This document shows positions 1 through 8,727 of a stretch of 64,000 bases of DNA, in pieces (positions within the stretch are counted from its first letter, which is position 1; each line of letters begins with the position of its first letter). This DNA is from Nostoc foliaceum FACHB-393 (GTDB lineage Bacteria > Cyanobacteriota > Cyanobacteriia > Cyanobacteriales > Nostocaceae), in contig NZ_JACJTD010000009.1 of assembly GCF_014698505.1 (NCBI RefSeq), positions 114,587-178,586 on the forward strand, in the 5' to 3' direction. Both the position numbers and the translations under genes were made by a program. Below the pieces are notes generated by a model that worked only from the letters and a program-made list of their open reading frames with translations, was not told the origin of the DNA and did not search any database.

Positions 1-1
1 A

Positions 2-145
2 GGCTTGACATCTGCTTTATTTGGCCCGGTTATCTCAGTAGTGAGTGGAGGAATTGGTACAATTGCAGTGGTAATTGCTGTAGCTGCAATTTGGCCGGGA
101 ATTGCCAAGCTAGGAGCATTACAAGAGTTTGAACATAAGGAGTAA
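2..145 (+). CDS. MFS exporter, C-terminal end (partial)
   Basis: This is the last 47 codons of a gene that enters from the left edge and stops with TAA. The visible residues contain a glycine-rich hydrophobic segment (FGPVISVVSGGIG), then a final membrane helix ending in a short hydrophilic tail. This pattern resembles the end of the EntS/MFS_3 type of major facilitator exporters, of which two complete members occur further on (minus strand, 15.2-16.5 kb and 46.6-47.8 kb). Only the last helix is visible, so the substrate cannot be named. The gene converges on the minus-strand genes to its right. Confidence 0.55.
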   Translation, partial: GLTSALFGPVISVVSGGIGTIAVVIAVAAIWPGIAKLGALQEFEHKE

Positions 146-173
146 AAGACGGTATGCTGCCAAAAATTCAATA

Positions 174-498
174 TTATCGCTGACTAGTGAGAGAAGCTGG
201 TGTGATTGCAGCATATTGTTCAGGAGTCAGCAATGTTTCTTGAATATCAAGAGATTTGGGTAACAAGCCATTTTTGTGAACTACCTACATCGACCTTGCG
301 GTACGATGTAGGTAGTTCACTTTCTGTCCTTTGATGTCCTTTAATTCCATTAGCTGATGCACTTGTAGTAGTAGCAGATGTTTCTGCTTGCTGGGTATTT
401 GTCTTGCAACTATTGAGGGTAAATGCAGTTGATAAACCCAACAAGCCTGCTGTACCAAGCCGGATAAAACGGCGGTGAGTATTGAATACTTTAGTCAT
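174..498 (-). pseudogene. Remnant of SsuA-like substrate-binding lipoprotein, internally deleted
   Basis: The first ~55 codons encode a twin-arginine lipoprotein signal (HRRFIRLG, lipobox LNSC) and a linker ending in GIK, as in the intact SBP at 2.5-3.6 kb. The reading frame then runs to a stop at about 247. Shifting frame shows the true C-terminus of the same family in positions ~273-174 (LLPKSLDIQETLLTPEQYAA, ending ITPASLTSQR), which closely matches the end of the SBP at 18.8-19.8 kb. About 250 internal residues are missing. A perfect 17-bp inverted repeat (276-320) occupies the junction. The gene cannot make a binding protein. Confidence 0.8.
276..320. repeat. 17-bp perfect inverted repeat at a deletion junction
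   Basis: Arms 276-292 (GTGAACTACCTACATCG) and 304-320 are exact reverse complements around an 11-base loop. The hairpin sits between the N- and C-terminal remnants of the broken SBP gene, so it probably marks the deletion or insertion event. Confidence 0.8.
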
Positions 499-529
499 AA
501 CTTGCAAAGAAAGAAAAACTTACTCGAAA

Positions 530-2380
530 CTATCCTGTTTGTAGTTCGGAGGCATTTTGATTATTGGCTTCTACAGGTAAGAATCCACCTGCCTGCATTT
601 TCCATAACCTGTAGTAAGCACCACGGCGTGCCAGCAGTTTAGTATGAGTGCCATCTTCGATAATGCGCCCTTGGTCAAATACCAGAATGCGGTCTAGATG
701 GGCAATAGTAGAAAGTCGATGAGCTACCACGATCACCGTTTTTCCATCCATCGCTAAATCTAGAGTGTCTTGGATCGCTTTTTCGGTAATGGAATCGAGG
801 CTGGAGGTAGCTTCATCTAGAATCAGAATTGGTGCGTCTTTGAGGATAACCCGCGCGATCGCAATCCTTTGTCTTTGCCCTCCAGAAAGTTTGACACCGC
901 GCTCACCGACCAAAGAATCATACCCTTCCTGAATCTGAGCGATAAAATCGTGAGCATAGGCCTGGCGTGCTGCCTCGACCACTTCCTCATTGGTGGCATC
1001 CAGTCGTCCATAACGAATATTTTCTATCAATGTTCGATGGAACAGAGACGGATCTTGAGGAATTAAGCTGATCTGGGAGTGTAGGGCATCTTGCGTCATG
1101 TCTCGAATATCGACCCCATCAATAATAATCTGTCCAGATTGGGGGTCGAATTGACGCAAAATCAGATTGACGAAGCTGGATTTCCCAGAGCCAGAAAAGC
1201 CAACCAGTCCGACACGCTGGCCTGGTTGGATAGTTATAGACAGGTTGTCGAATACTTTTTTACCAAGGGAGTAGCTAAAATTTACTTGGCGAAACTCAAT
1301 CTGTCCCTGAGTAATTGAATGGGCGATCGCACTATTACGATCAATGATCTCGTGGGGTTGAACAATAGTGAAGACACCATTGGCAATATTGCCGATATGT
1401 TCAAAAAATTCTAGAAACCGTTTACTTAAATTGCGGGCTTCACTAATGATTAACAGCGACAGACTGGTTGCTACGACAAAATCCGCCGTTGCGATCGTCC
1501 CCTGACTCCAAAGTGAGAGCGAGTAATACAAAGTGCCAATTTTCAGGACTGCTGCTGAGATAAACTGAAACCAACGGATTCGCTCCGAGTACCAGTTGGA
1601 TTTTCTCACCTCTTTGAGTTCGTCCCTTAATTGCTCATTCAAATAGCGTCGTTCAAAACCCAGGCGAGCAAACAGTCTGCTACTGGTGAGATTTGTGACT
1701 GCATCCACAATGATGCCAGTTGTTTCACTTCTTGCTGCTGCGGCTTTTCGGGAGTAAATTCGGCAGCGAGTTGCCAGCCAGAACGAAATACTGATGAAAA
1801 GAACTGCCCACATCCCCACGAATCCAGCAAGTGGAGGATAGACGCGATACAGTAATATCGTCGTGACAGTATAGACGATGATTACTGGCATAAATTCAGT
1901 AATCAGCATTTGCATCGTCTGAGTCACACCCAGAGAAGTTTCGCTAATCCGATGTGCCAATGCCCCAGAAAAACTGCTGCTGAGGTAACGGTGAGAATGG
2001 TGCTGTAAGTAGCTATATAGAGAACGGACGATGTGTTGTCGGTGGATCGGATGGAGGATAGTCTGCAAAAGTCCAGCTGCTCGCCCGAATATCACTTCAC
2101 CCACACTCAAGGCGGTGAAAAGCATCAGGGGTTGGCTCATGGCATCAAGAATGGGTTTGCTGTCGGCCGCCTGTCGCGTCACACCCCGGATGATCTCACC
2201 AATGGCATAAGGTAACATGATGCCGCAGGTTGCGTGTATTACCTCCAGAATCACCATTGCCACATACCACCAGCGGAACTGGTTAACGAAATAGCAAATG
2301 AACCGAAATGGAGTTGCTGGCAAGTTGGGCGCATCAGCAGCACGTTGAAAGGATTTCGATTGTTTGGACTTTTTCTTCAT
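530..2380 (-). CDS. ABC transporter, fused permease and ATPase (ABCB-type exporter)
   Basis: This 616-residue protein has an N-terminal membrane domain of about six helices (residues ~35-320) and a C-terminal nucleotide-binding domain. The ATPase motifs are complete: Walker A GFSGSGKSS, signature LSGGQRQR, Walker B ILILDEATSSLD and H-loop VAHRLSTI. This is the half-transporter architecture of MsbA/ATM1-type exporters and of the siderophore-linked IrtA/YbtP group. ATG at 2380 is preferred over a TTG nine bases upstream. It lies just downstream of the SBP gene at 2488-3570, so it may be co-transcribed, but it is not an importer ATPase of the SsuB type. Substrate unknown; a drug, lipid or metallophore exporter is equally possible. 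Confidence 0.85.
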   Translation of the reverse strand: MKKKSKQSKSFQRAADAPNLPATPFRFICYFVNQFRWWYVAMVILEVIHATCGIMLPYAIGEIIRGVTRQAADSKPILDAMSQPLMLFTALSVGEVIFGRAAGLLQTILHPIHRQHIVRSLYSYLQHHSHRYLSSSFSGALAHRISETSLGVTQTMQMLITEFMPVIIVYTVTTILLYRVYPPLAGFVGMWAVLFISISFWLATRCRIYSRKAAAARSETTGIIVDAVTNLTSSRLFARLGFERRYLNEQLRDELKEVRKSNWYSERIRWFQFISAAVLKIGTLYYSLSLWSQGTIATADFVVATSLSLLIISEARNLSKRFLEFFEHIGNIANGVFTIVQPHEIIDRNSAIAHSITQGQIEFRQVNFSYSLGKKVFDNLSITIQPGQRVGLVGFSGSGKSSFVNLILRQFDPQSGQIIIDGVDIRDMTQDALHSQISLIPQDPSLFHRTLIENIRYGRLDATNEEVVEAARQAYAHDFIAQIQEGYDSLVGERGVKLSGGQRQRIAIARVILKDAPILILDEATSSLDSITEKAIQDTLDLAMDGKTVIVVAHRLSTIAHLDRILVFDQGRIIEDGTHTKLLARRGAYYRLWKMQAGGFLPVEANNQNASELQTG

Positions 2381-2487
2381 GAGAGTCAATTTCGTAGCAT
2401 CTTATCTTTTTAGGCTTCTCCTTAACAACTCAATTGAGTGATGCATTTGTACAGTGCGTAAGTCCTAAGAATTACTGAAACAAAGCA

Positions 2488-3570
2488 CTAGACCATAATT
2501 TCTGATGGTGTGATTGCAGCATACAAATCAGGTGGAAGTAACGCATCCTGAATGTTGATTTTCTTTGGTATGACACCCTCTTGAAAGAACAAATCTGCTA
2601 CACGTTGTTGTTCCGCGATCAATGCAGGGCTGAGTCCTCTACGTCCTGCAAAAGAGCGACGAGACATCACCCTTGCAACTACATCTTCATCGAGCTTTTG
2701 TTCAGTGATCATCAATTTGGCTACTTCGTCTCGATTCACGTCTGCCCACTTATCAAGAGCATGAAGCTCCTCAATAATAATTTTTAGCAAGCCAGGATTT
2801 TCTTGGGCAAACTTCCTGTCAGAAATATAGTAGCCCCCAGGAGAATCTAGCCCCACAGAATCTTTGATGACTCGAATTCGACCCATTTTTTCAGCGATCG
2901 CATAATGGGGATCTCCTGTCATCCAAACAGGAATTCTCCCTTCGAGAAACGCACCACGCGCCTCGATAGTCGCCATACTTTTGATTTTAATATCTTTGAT
3001 TGTCAAGCCGATTGACTGCAAAGCTCTAAGAATAAAATAGTGCGATGCCGAGCCTTTTTGAAAATAAACTTCTTGCCCCTTAATATCCTCAAATTTCTGA
3101 AGGGGAGACTCTGGAGGTACAGCAATCACACTACTTGTCCCTGTCGTTGCGGTTCTTTGTGTACCGACGACATAAACAAGGTCTGACCCAGCTACTTGGG
3201 CAAAAATTGGTGGTGTTTCTCCCACCGATCCCACGTCAACTCTTCCCCCAGCCATCCCTTCCATAAGTTGTGGCCCTTGGGCAAATTGCGCCCATTCCAC
3301 TTTAATCCCCAACGGTTCCAAGCGTTTCTCTAAAACTCTGCGATTTCTGAAGAGATCCCCTGCACTCTGATACCCCATGCGGAGAACTTTCGTTTTGATA
3401 CCAGAGTAATCTAGATTGGCATTAGTACTGTTTATAAAAGAAGATTGTGCCACATTCTTTGGGCTTTGTTCGCTACAACTTCCTAACAGATATGCCATAG
3501 AAAAACCACATAGACCCGATGTAGCAAAATTGAGAAAACGACGGCGTTTAATCATAGCTATTTTATCCAT
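2488..3570 (-). CDS. SsuA-like aliphatic sulfonate SBP (Tat lipoprotein)
   Basis: The 360-residue protein begins with a twin-arginine signal (KRRRFLNFATSG) and a lipobox (LLGSC). After this comes the SsuA/NrtT fold with typical family motifs: MGYQSAGDLF near the start of the mature part, GGRVDVGSVGETPPIFAQ and FQKGSASHYF. Such proteins capture sulfonates, sulfate esters or taurine-like ligands in the periplasm and pass them to an SsuCB-type membrane complex. No permease or ATPase is adjacent; the nearest pairs are at 12.5-14.2 and 35.7-37.4 kb. In the C-terminal lobe it reads MTGDPHYA where the paralog at 18.8 kb has VTWDPHLA, so ligand preference may differ. Confidence 0.85.
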   Translation of the reverse strand: MDKIAMIKRRRFLNFATSGLCGFSMAYLLGSCSEQSPKNVAQSSFINSTNANLDYSGIKTKVLRMGYQSAGDLFRNRRVLEKRLEPLGIKVEWAQFAQGPQLMEGMAGGRVDVGSVGETPPIFAQVAGSDLVYVVGTQRTATTGTSSVIAVPPESPLQKFEDIKGQEVYFQKGSASHYFILRALQSIGLTIKDIKIKSMATIEARGAFLEGRIPVWMTGDPHYAIAEKMGRIRVIKDSVGLDSPGGYYISDRKFAQENPGLLKIIIEELHALDKWADVNRDEVAKLMITEQKLDEDVVARVMSRRSFAGRRGLSPALIAEQQRVADLFFQEGVIPKKINIQDALLPPDLYAAITPSEIMV

Positions 3571-3742
3571 GAGATATTTCTGATTTGAAAGAATTCTGGT
3601 TATTTTTTACAAAAACTTCGGGCGTTGAAATGCTTAAATATTCTGCTTTGCAAACTTTATACAATTCAGAACAGCCCGAAATCCTTCATGTGGTACTGCG
3701 ATTTATCATGTCTGAACGACCAAATTTCTAGGCCGATAATCC

Positions 3743-5386
3743 TTAACGCAGAGAATCTCCCCTACGATATTCGGCGGTAATGTCGTCTAGCTTTTGTTTC
3801 AAATTGTCATCGAGTTGGAGTTCTACAGCCTTGAGAGTATCAGCAAGTTGTTCCGGTCGGCTAGCACCAATAATGGGAGCAGTAATAATGGGATTAGCCA
3901 GTACCCAAGCCACCGCTAGGGTAGTGAGTGACAATCCAGCGAATTCCGCCACTGTACGTAATTCTTCGACAGTATTGAATTCGCGATCGCGCCAGTAACG
4001 CTCTTGATAACGTTCTGCGGCAGTACCCAAGGTGAAACGAGTCCCTGTGGCGGGGCCTTGAGTGAGATTGTGTTTGCCAGTGAGTAGACCGCCAGCTAAG
4101 GGATTGTAGGAAATTACACCCAATCCTTCTTCTTTGGCTAGAGGCAAGAGTTCTCGCTCGATTTCACGGAATAACAAATTGTAGCGGGGTTGAATCGAAA
4201 CAAAGCGAGTCAGATTTCGCACATCGGCGCGACCCAAGGCGCGGGCGAGTCGGTAAGCCAAGAAGTTAGAAACCCCGATATAACGTACCTTGCCAGCGCG
4301 AACTATCGTGTCCAATGCTTCCAGAGTCTCATCAAGAGGGGTTGAGGCATCGTCAGAATGCAATTGGTATAGGTCAACATAATCCGTTCCCAGCCGTCTG
4401 AGGGAAGCATCAATCGCATCCAAAATGTGTTTGCGCGAAGCACCCTGATCCCAAGGTGCAGGGCCAACCTTACCTACAGCTTTGGTAGCCAAAATAAAAT
4501 GTTCGCGTTTGCCTTTGAGCCAGCGCCCAATAATTTCTTCGGTACTTCCAGCAGTAGCTAGTCCACCTCCAAGAGGATAAACGTCGGCTGTATCGAGAAA
4601 GTTAATGCCAGCATCGGCGGCGCTGTCAAGGATTTGTCTGGAAGTTTCTTCATCTGTCTGGAATCCGAAAGTCATTGTACCGAGACAGAGACGGGAAACA
4701 GTCAATCCAGTTTGACCGAGTTTAGTTGTTGCTAATGTCATGTTAGAAGAGGAAAGGAATTCTACTTGGGCTACTATAGACGCTTGACGACGGCTCTGTG
4801 AAATCAGCCATTCTTGCAATTTCGGGTCACTGTATACTTCATCGGCAATAAAATGATCGCCTTCCGGCAGGACGGTAAAATCTACTGTTCCCCCCAGTCC
4901 GCGCAAGATATCGACAATCTGCTGTGCATCCTCAATCGGCAGTTTTTCGTCCTTTCCACCTTGGAATATTTGGATAGGAATGTCCTTCAGGGCAGCTAGT
5001 TGGCTTGCTTCTAATGTTTTGGGTACACGACCAGATACTGCTACCAGACCAGCAAAGCGATCGCGGTGAGAAGCAGCGATATGCCATGCCCCAGCCGTAC
5101 CTAAACTGAATCCAGATAAAATCACACGGGACGGATCTATGGGTTGGGAGGTGATGAGATTATCCAACAAAGCAATTATGTCAGATTCTCGATCTACCCA
5201 GGTTTGTCCTTCAGGAAGTTGGGGAGCTACAAAGACATAAGGTAACGAGCTTGACTCATCTACGAAACGAGGTAAACCCCATTTGAGCAGCACATTTAGA
5301 TCATTACCGCGTTCGCGAAGCGTCTCGTAGAGAATCGCGTGCGCCATGCAAAAACAATACAAGGGGTGCGGGTTTGTTGGCATCAT
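3743..5386 (-). CDS. Alpha/beta-hydrolase (damaged N-terminus) fused to aldo/keto reductase
   Basis: Residues ~20-205 are an esterase/phospholipase-like alpha/beta hydrolase: nucleophile elbow GFSLGTAG, acid region GGKDEKLP and a histidine in PEGDHF. Residues 216-547 form a complete aldo/keto reductase starting MTLATTKLGQTG, with tetrad residues in LDTADVY, ATKAVG and LYQLHSDD. No stop separates them and no Shine-Dalgarno precedes the internal ATG at 4741, so a fusion is read, although loss of an intergenic stop is possible. The hydrolase's real beginning, with the oxyanion motif FLHG, lies upstream in another frame (5304-5441), separated by a repeat insertion. The hydrolase half is therefore probably inactive while the reductase half may still be made. 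Confidence 0.75.
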   Translation of the reverse strand: MMPTNPHPLYCFCMAHAILYETLRERGNDLNVLLKWGLPRFVDESSSLPYVFVAPQLPEGQTWVDRESDIIALLDNLITSQPIDPSRVILSGFSLGTAGAWHIAASHRDRFAGLVAVSGRVPKTLEASQLAALKDIPIQIFQGGKDEKLPIEDAQQIVDILRGLGGTVDFTVLPEGDHFIADEVYSDPKLQEWLISQSRRQASIVAQVEFLSSSNMTLATTKLGQTGLTVSRLCLGTMTFGFQTDEETSRQILDSAADAGINFLDTADVYPLGGGLATAGSTEEIIGRWLKGKREHFILATKAVGKVGPAPWDQGASRKHILDAIDASLRRLGTDYVDLYQLHSDDASTPLDETLEALDTIVRAGKVRYIGVSNFLAYRLARALGRADVRNLTRFVSIQPRYNLLFREIERELLPLAKEEGLGVISYNPLAGGLLTGKHNLTQGPATGTRFTLGTAAERYQERYWRDREFNTVEELRTVAEFAGLSLTTLAVAWVLANPIITAPIIGASRPEQLADTLKAVELQLDDNLKQKLDDITAEYRRGDSLR

Positions 5387-5441
5387 CAGAGACGCGGGAT
5401 AATAAATAAGGAAATAAACCAGAACGGTGTTCGATAGCCAT
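5304..5441 (-). pseudogene. Displaced N-terminus of the alpha/beta-hydrolase (frameshifted)
   Basis: Starting from an ATG at 5441 with a good ribosome site (GAGGAATT), 45 codons are open. They read like the beginning of the hydrolase, including the strand and oxyanion loop PLVLFLHGA. The frame then enters a short cyanobacterial repeat and stops. The downstream frame resumes as ERGNDLNVLLKWG, the expected continuation of FLHGA-GERGND in this family. The gene was therefore continuous before the repeat arrived. Confidence 0.8.
5308..5341. repeat. Short dispersed repeat inside a coding sequence
   Basis: The stretch contains TTCGCGAAGCGTCTCGTAG followed by AGAATCGCG. Close relatives occur at 20529-20588 and 35375-35420. 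Its length breaks the reading frame of the hydrolase gene. Confidence 0.75.
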
Positions 5442-5471
5442 AGTTATAATTCCTCTGTATGTTTGGTGGTC

Positions 5472-5504
5472 AGATACCCGACTTCTTAAAGAAGTCGGGT
5501 ATCT
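5472..5504. repeat. Perfect 16-bp hairpin downstream of amidohydrolase gene
   Basis: AGATACCCGACTTCTT and its reverse complement flank one base. It follows the stop of the minus-strand amidohydrolase but has no T-run. A related sequence (AGATACCCGATTT) is at 33279-33311, so it is probably a dispersed palindrome that may also slow transcription. Confidence 0.6.
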
Positions 5505-5532
5505 CGTAACATCTCAATGCCTTGGCAAAGAT

Positions 5533-7062
5533 TTAAGCTACTACAAGGTTCTTGTCTTCTTGGGGAGTAGGTACTTTCGATTCAACCGCCGTACCCTTGA
5601 AGAAGTCAGGATTGGCTTGGGTATAGAACTTGTAAGGATTATTGAATACATAAGCCTTAAAGTCCGCTTCAGAAATCACACCTTCTTGTACCAAATCCCA
5701 GCTTTCCGCTAGTGGATCGGTCAAATCTGGTACATCCCAGTGACCAACATCTGAGGAATAAATGGCGTTGATTTTCACACCCAAGGGATTGGCTTTGTCG
5801 TTGAATGCAGCTGCGATGGTGCGATCGTCAGACTCGGAACCAAAGAAGAAACTATTTACCCAGCGATCGCGAATGTCTTCAATTGTTTCAATCCCGGCTG
5901 CGGCAAAATCTTCTAGTTCACTACCAACGGGTGAGCGGCTATGACGGTTGAAGGAAGAACCTAAGACACTCTTTTTCAGTTCCTCTTTACTCAGAGGATG
6001 TTCTTGCAGGAACTCGCTACCAAAACGCTCGAACAATACGAACAATTCATCAGAATTGGCGTTATCTGGGTTGTAGTTTTGTAGTCCTTTCAGGCTGCGC
6101 TTGGAGAAACGATCTACTAAATGAATGTAGACGTGTGCGCCCCAGTCTGCACCACCTTCGAGCATAGCTACACGCAACAGAGGGAAACGTTTGGTAACAC
6201 CACCAAAGAACAATGCTTTGGCAAATGCTTGGGAACCATCGGCGAAATGACCGATATGGTTGTTCATGTAGTTACTGATGGAGGAGCGTCCTGTCCAACC
6301 TTGACTGCCGTAATGGGTAGTAATGGGTACACCTAATTCAACTGCTTTTGCCCAGAATGGATCGTAGTCGTATTCACTATCCAATCCGTAAAAGTCAATG
6401 TAGGAGGCATATTTGGCGATTTCAGGATATTGATCTGCTGGATATTTATCAGCGATCGCCTTAATTGGCCGTTTCACACCACCAGGAATATTCGCCACTT
6501 TTAGTCCTAGTGTTTTCACTGCAAACTCTAGCTCCTCAACAGCTTCTTGAGGATTACCCATCGGGATACCAGCTACAGGTGTCAAGCGATCGCTATATTT
6601 CCGATACAAGTCAGCATGATAGTGATTGACGGCCCGTTGCAGTGCTTGACGGTTCTCTTTACTTGCTCCAGCTGGTGCAAGAACATTGTTAGGAAACAGT
6701 ACCGAATAATCTGATCCCTGCTCCGCTTGACGCTCATAGAAGAGTTCAGGAAGAGTATAAGTAGCAAGATCCAAAGTATTGCGGGTTACTCTCGCCCACC
6801 AAGGCGATCGAATTGTGCGGTTGTACTGGCGTTCTTGTGGAGTTTGTTGATACCAGTCTTTACCATTGCTCTTGGAATTAAGACGAGAAGCTTCCGCCTT
6901 GCGTAATTCATCTACAAGTTTTGAGCCACCATATTTAGCAATGTAATCCTCAAGCGCCGGAGTGAAATCATTGGTATGAACATCAGTGTCAATTATCGGA
7001 TAATCAAGGTTTGCTTTGATTGCCGCAGAACGGGAAGTTTTTAATCTGCTATATTCAGTCAT
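5533..7062 (-). CDS. Amidohydrolase family protein (ACMSD-like metal hydrolase or decarboxylase)
   Basis: The 509-residue protein belongs to the amidohydrolase_2 superfamily. Near the start it has IIDTDVHT (residues ~23-30), the reduced metal-binding motif of this group. Further on there are histidines in TTHYGSQG and HIGHFADG, a conserved LEGGADWGAH, and a late SSDVGHWDVPDLTDP with the likely catalytic aspartate. Relatives include aminocarboxymuconate-semialdehyde decarboxylase and many uncharacterised hydrolases. A good ribosome site (AAGGA) supports the ATG at 7062. A paralog of similar length is at 17056-18543. Its placement between the flavin monooxygenase and the SBP suggests it processes a product of organosulfur or aromatic breakdown; the substrate is unknown. 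Confidence 0.85.
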   Translation of the reverse strand: MTEYSRLKTSRSAAIKANLDYPIIDTDVHTNDFTPALEDYIAKYGGSKLVDELRKAEASRLNSKSNGKDWYQQTPQERQYNRTIRSPWWARVTRNTLDLATYTLPELFYERQAEQGSDYSVLFPNNVLAPAGASKENRQALQRAVNHYHADLYRKYSDRLTPVAGIPMGNPQEAVEELEFAVKTLGLKVANIPGGVKRPIKAIADKYPADQYPEIAKYASYIDFYGLDSEYDYDPFWAKAVELGVPITTHYGSQGWTGRSSISNYMNNHIGHFADGSQAFAKALFFGGVTKRFPLLRVAMLEGGADWGAHVYIHLVDRFSKRSLKGLQNYNPDNANSDELFVLFERFGSEFLQEHPLSKEELKKSVLGSSFNRHSRSPVGSELEDFAAAGIETIEDIRDRWVNSFFFGSESDDRTIAAAFNDKANPLGVKINAIYSSDVGHWDVPDLTDPLAESWDLVQEGVISEADFKAYVFNNPYKFYTQANPDFFKGTAVESKVPTPQEDKNLVVA

Positions 7063-7297
7063 GATTTTTTCCTTGAATAAATGACAGAAGTAGTGCTGAG
7101 AAATGAGTTATGGGTGCTGAGTAGAACAAAACAAACGAGAGTTAGTTGATATTTATCGCGCACTGACTCACCACAAGAGCATCTACAGCACTCGAAACTC
7201 ACTACTCTTTTTGCTTGTAGTAAGGACTTTAGTCCTAAGTTAACCTAGTGTCTGCAAGTAAGAACTAAAGTTCTTACTACGAACGAATCCTATTTAT

Positions 7298-8662
7298 TTA
7301 CGCCAAAACCAATCTCTCATTCGCTTGTTTGACAGCAAATTGATTACTCGGACGACGTAGCCCCAAGTTTTCCCGCAAAGTACTACCCTCGTATTCAGTA
7401 CGGAACAGTCCGCGTTTCTGGAGGATGGGAACGACCAAGTTAACGAAGTCATCCAACCCTGTAGGCAAGATGGGCGGCATGATATTAAAACCATCTGCTG
7501 CACCGTTGTTAAACCACTCCTCTAGTTGATCAGCAATACTTTCAGGAGTACCAAGGATGGTGCGATGACCTCGTGCAGTAGCCAGAGACAGATACAACTG
7601 ACGTAGTGTGAGAGTCCCACGAGTAGCTAAATCCCTGACTAATTTCAGACGACTCTTATTATTGTTGGTGTCGCTTGGTAGTTCAGGAGCTATATCATCT
7701 AAAGAGTATTTCGACAGATCCACACCTTTGTAATAGTTCCTTAAAATACCCCAAGCTACATCAGGATGAATCAACGATTGCAGAAATTCGTATTTCTCTT
7801 GGGCTTCTTCTTCAGTCCGGCCAATGATTGGGAAAGCTCCAGGCATGATTTTCAGATCGTCTGGAGAGCGTCCATATTTCGCCAACCGACCTTTGACATC
7901 AGCGTAAAATTCCTGGGCATCGGCTAGGGTTTGATTGGCGGTGAAGATTACCTCAGCAGTACGCGCAGCTAAATCCCGTCCAGCTTCCGATGCTCCAGCC
8001 TGCACAATCACCGGATAACCTTGAGGTGGACGACCAACGTTCAAGGGGCCTTTGACAGAAAAATGTTTACCCTTGTGGTTGAGTATATGTAGTTTATCCG
8101 AGTCGAAATAGATACCAGATTCTCTATCACGGATAAAAGCATCGTCTTCCCAGCTATCCCACAACCCTTTCACCACTTCTACAAACTCTTCTGCACGTTC
8201 ATAACGTTGGCTATGTTCCGGGTGATGCTCAAGACCAAAATTAAGTGCGGCATTCTCGTTACCTGTGGTGACTACATTCCACCCCGCCCGGCCTTTACTT
8301 AAGTGATCTAGCGAGGCGAACTTCCGTGCCAGAGTGTAAGGTTCTTCATAGGTAGTCGAAGCAGTGGAAATAAAACCAATGTTTTGAGTTACAGCAGACA
8401 ACGCCGAAAAGAGTGTCACCGGCTCGAAATGGACAAGCTTACCGTTGCGTCTTTGCGTTTGAGGATCGCCACCCCAAACTCCTGGGCTGTCCGCCAGAAA
8501 AACTGCATCGAACAAGCCACGTTCAGCGGTTTGGGTAATTTCTTTGTAATGCTCGAAATTAAAACCCGCATCTATTTGTGCATCTGGATGACGCCAGGCA
8601 GAAACATGATGTCCAGTGGCTTGAATAAATGCTCCTAAACGAAACTTACGTGTTTTGCTCAT
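7298..8662 (-). CDS. LLM-class FMN-dependent monooxygenase (NtaA/SnaA/DszA/DmoA family)
   Basis: The 454-residue protein has the length and motifs of two-component, FMNH2-using monooxygenases: AFIQATGHHVSAWRHP at the start, a DAVFLADSPG strand, STTYEEPYTLARKFASLDHLS, GRAGWNVVTT and PVIVQAGASEAGRDLAA. Members cleave C-S or C-N bonds in dibenzothiophene sulfone, dimethyl sulfide, nitrilotriacetate or S-modified cysteines. A flavin reductase partner is not seen in the window. It lies 65 bases downstream of the methyltransferase gene on the same strand, so both may be transcribed from the promoter region carrying the shared motif at 9873-9900. It is probably a central catalytic enzyme of the island; exact substrate unknown. 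Confidence 0.88.
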   Translation of the reverse strand: MSKTRKFRLGAFIQATGHHVSAWRHPDAQIDAGFNFEHYKEITQTAERGLFDAVFLADSPGVWGGDPQTQRRNGKLVHFEPVTLFSALSAVTQNIGFISTASTTYEEPYTLARKFASLDHLSKGRAGWNVVTTGNENAALNFGLEHHPEHSQRYERAEEFVEVVKGLWDSWEDDAFIRDRESGIYFDSDKLHILNHKGKHFSVKGPLNVGRPPQGYPVIVQAGASEAGRDLAARTAEVIFTANQTLADAQEFYADVKGRLAKYGRSPDDLKIMPGAFPIIGRTEEEAQEKYEFLQSLIHPDVAWGILRNYYKGVDLSKYSLDDIAPELPSDTNNNKSRLKLVRDLATRGTLTLRQLYLSLATARGHRTILGTPESIADQLEEWFNNGAADGFNIMPPILPTGLDDFVNLVVPILQKRGLFRTEYEGSTLRENLGLRRPSNQFAVKQANERLVLA

Positions 8663-8727
8663 CTGCTTTTATTTTTTTGGATAGATAGTACTGCAAGGCG
8701 GAAGTCAAAAGTCGAAATGAATACAAG

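Noticed and set aside
3571..3742. Motif-like GATAAATCG upstream of the SBP at 3570
   Set aside because: Only the first half matches; the downstream block is absent.
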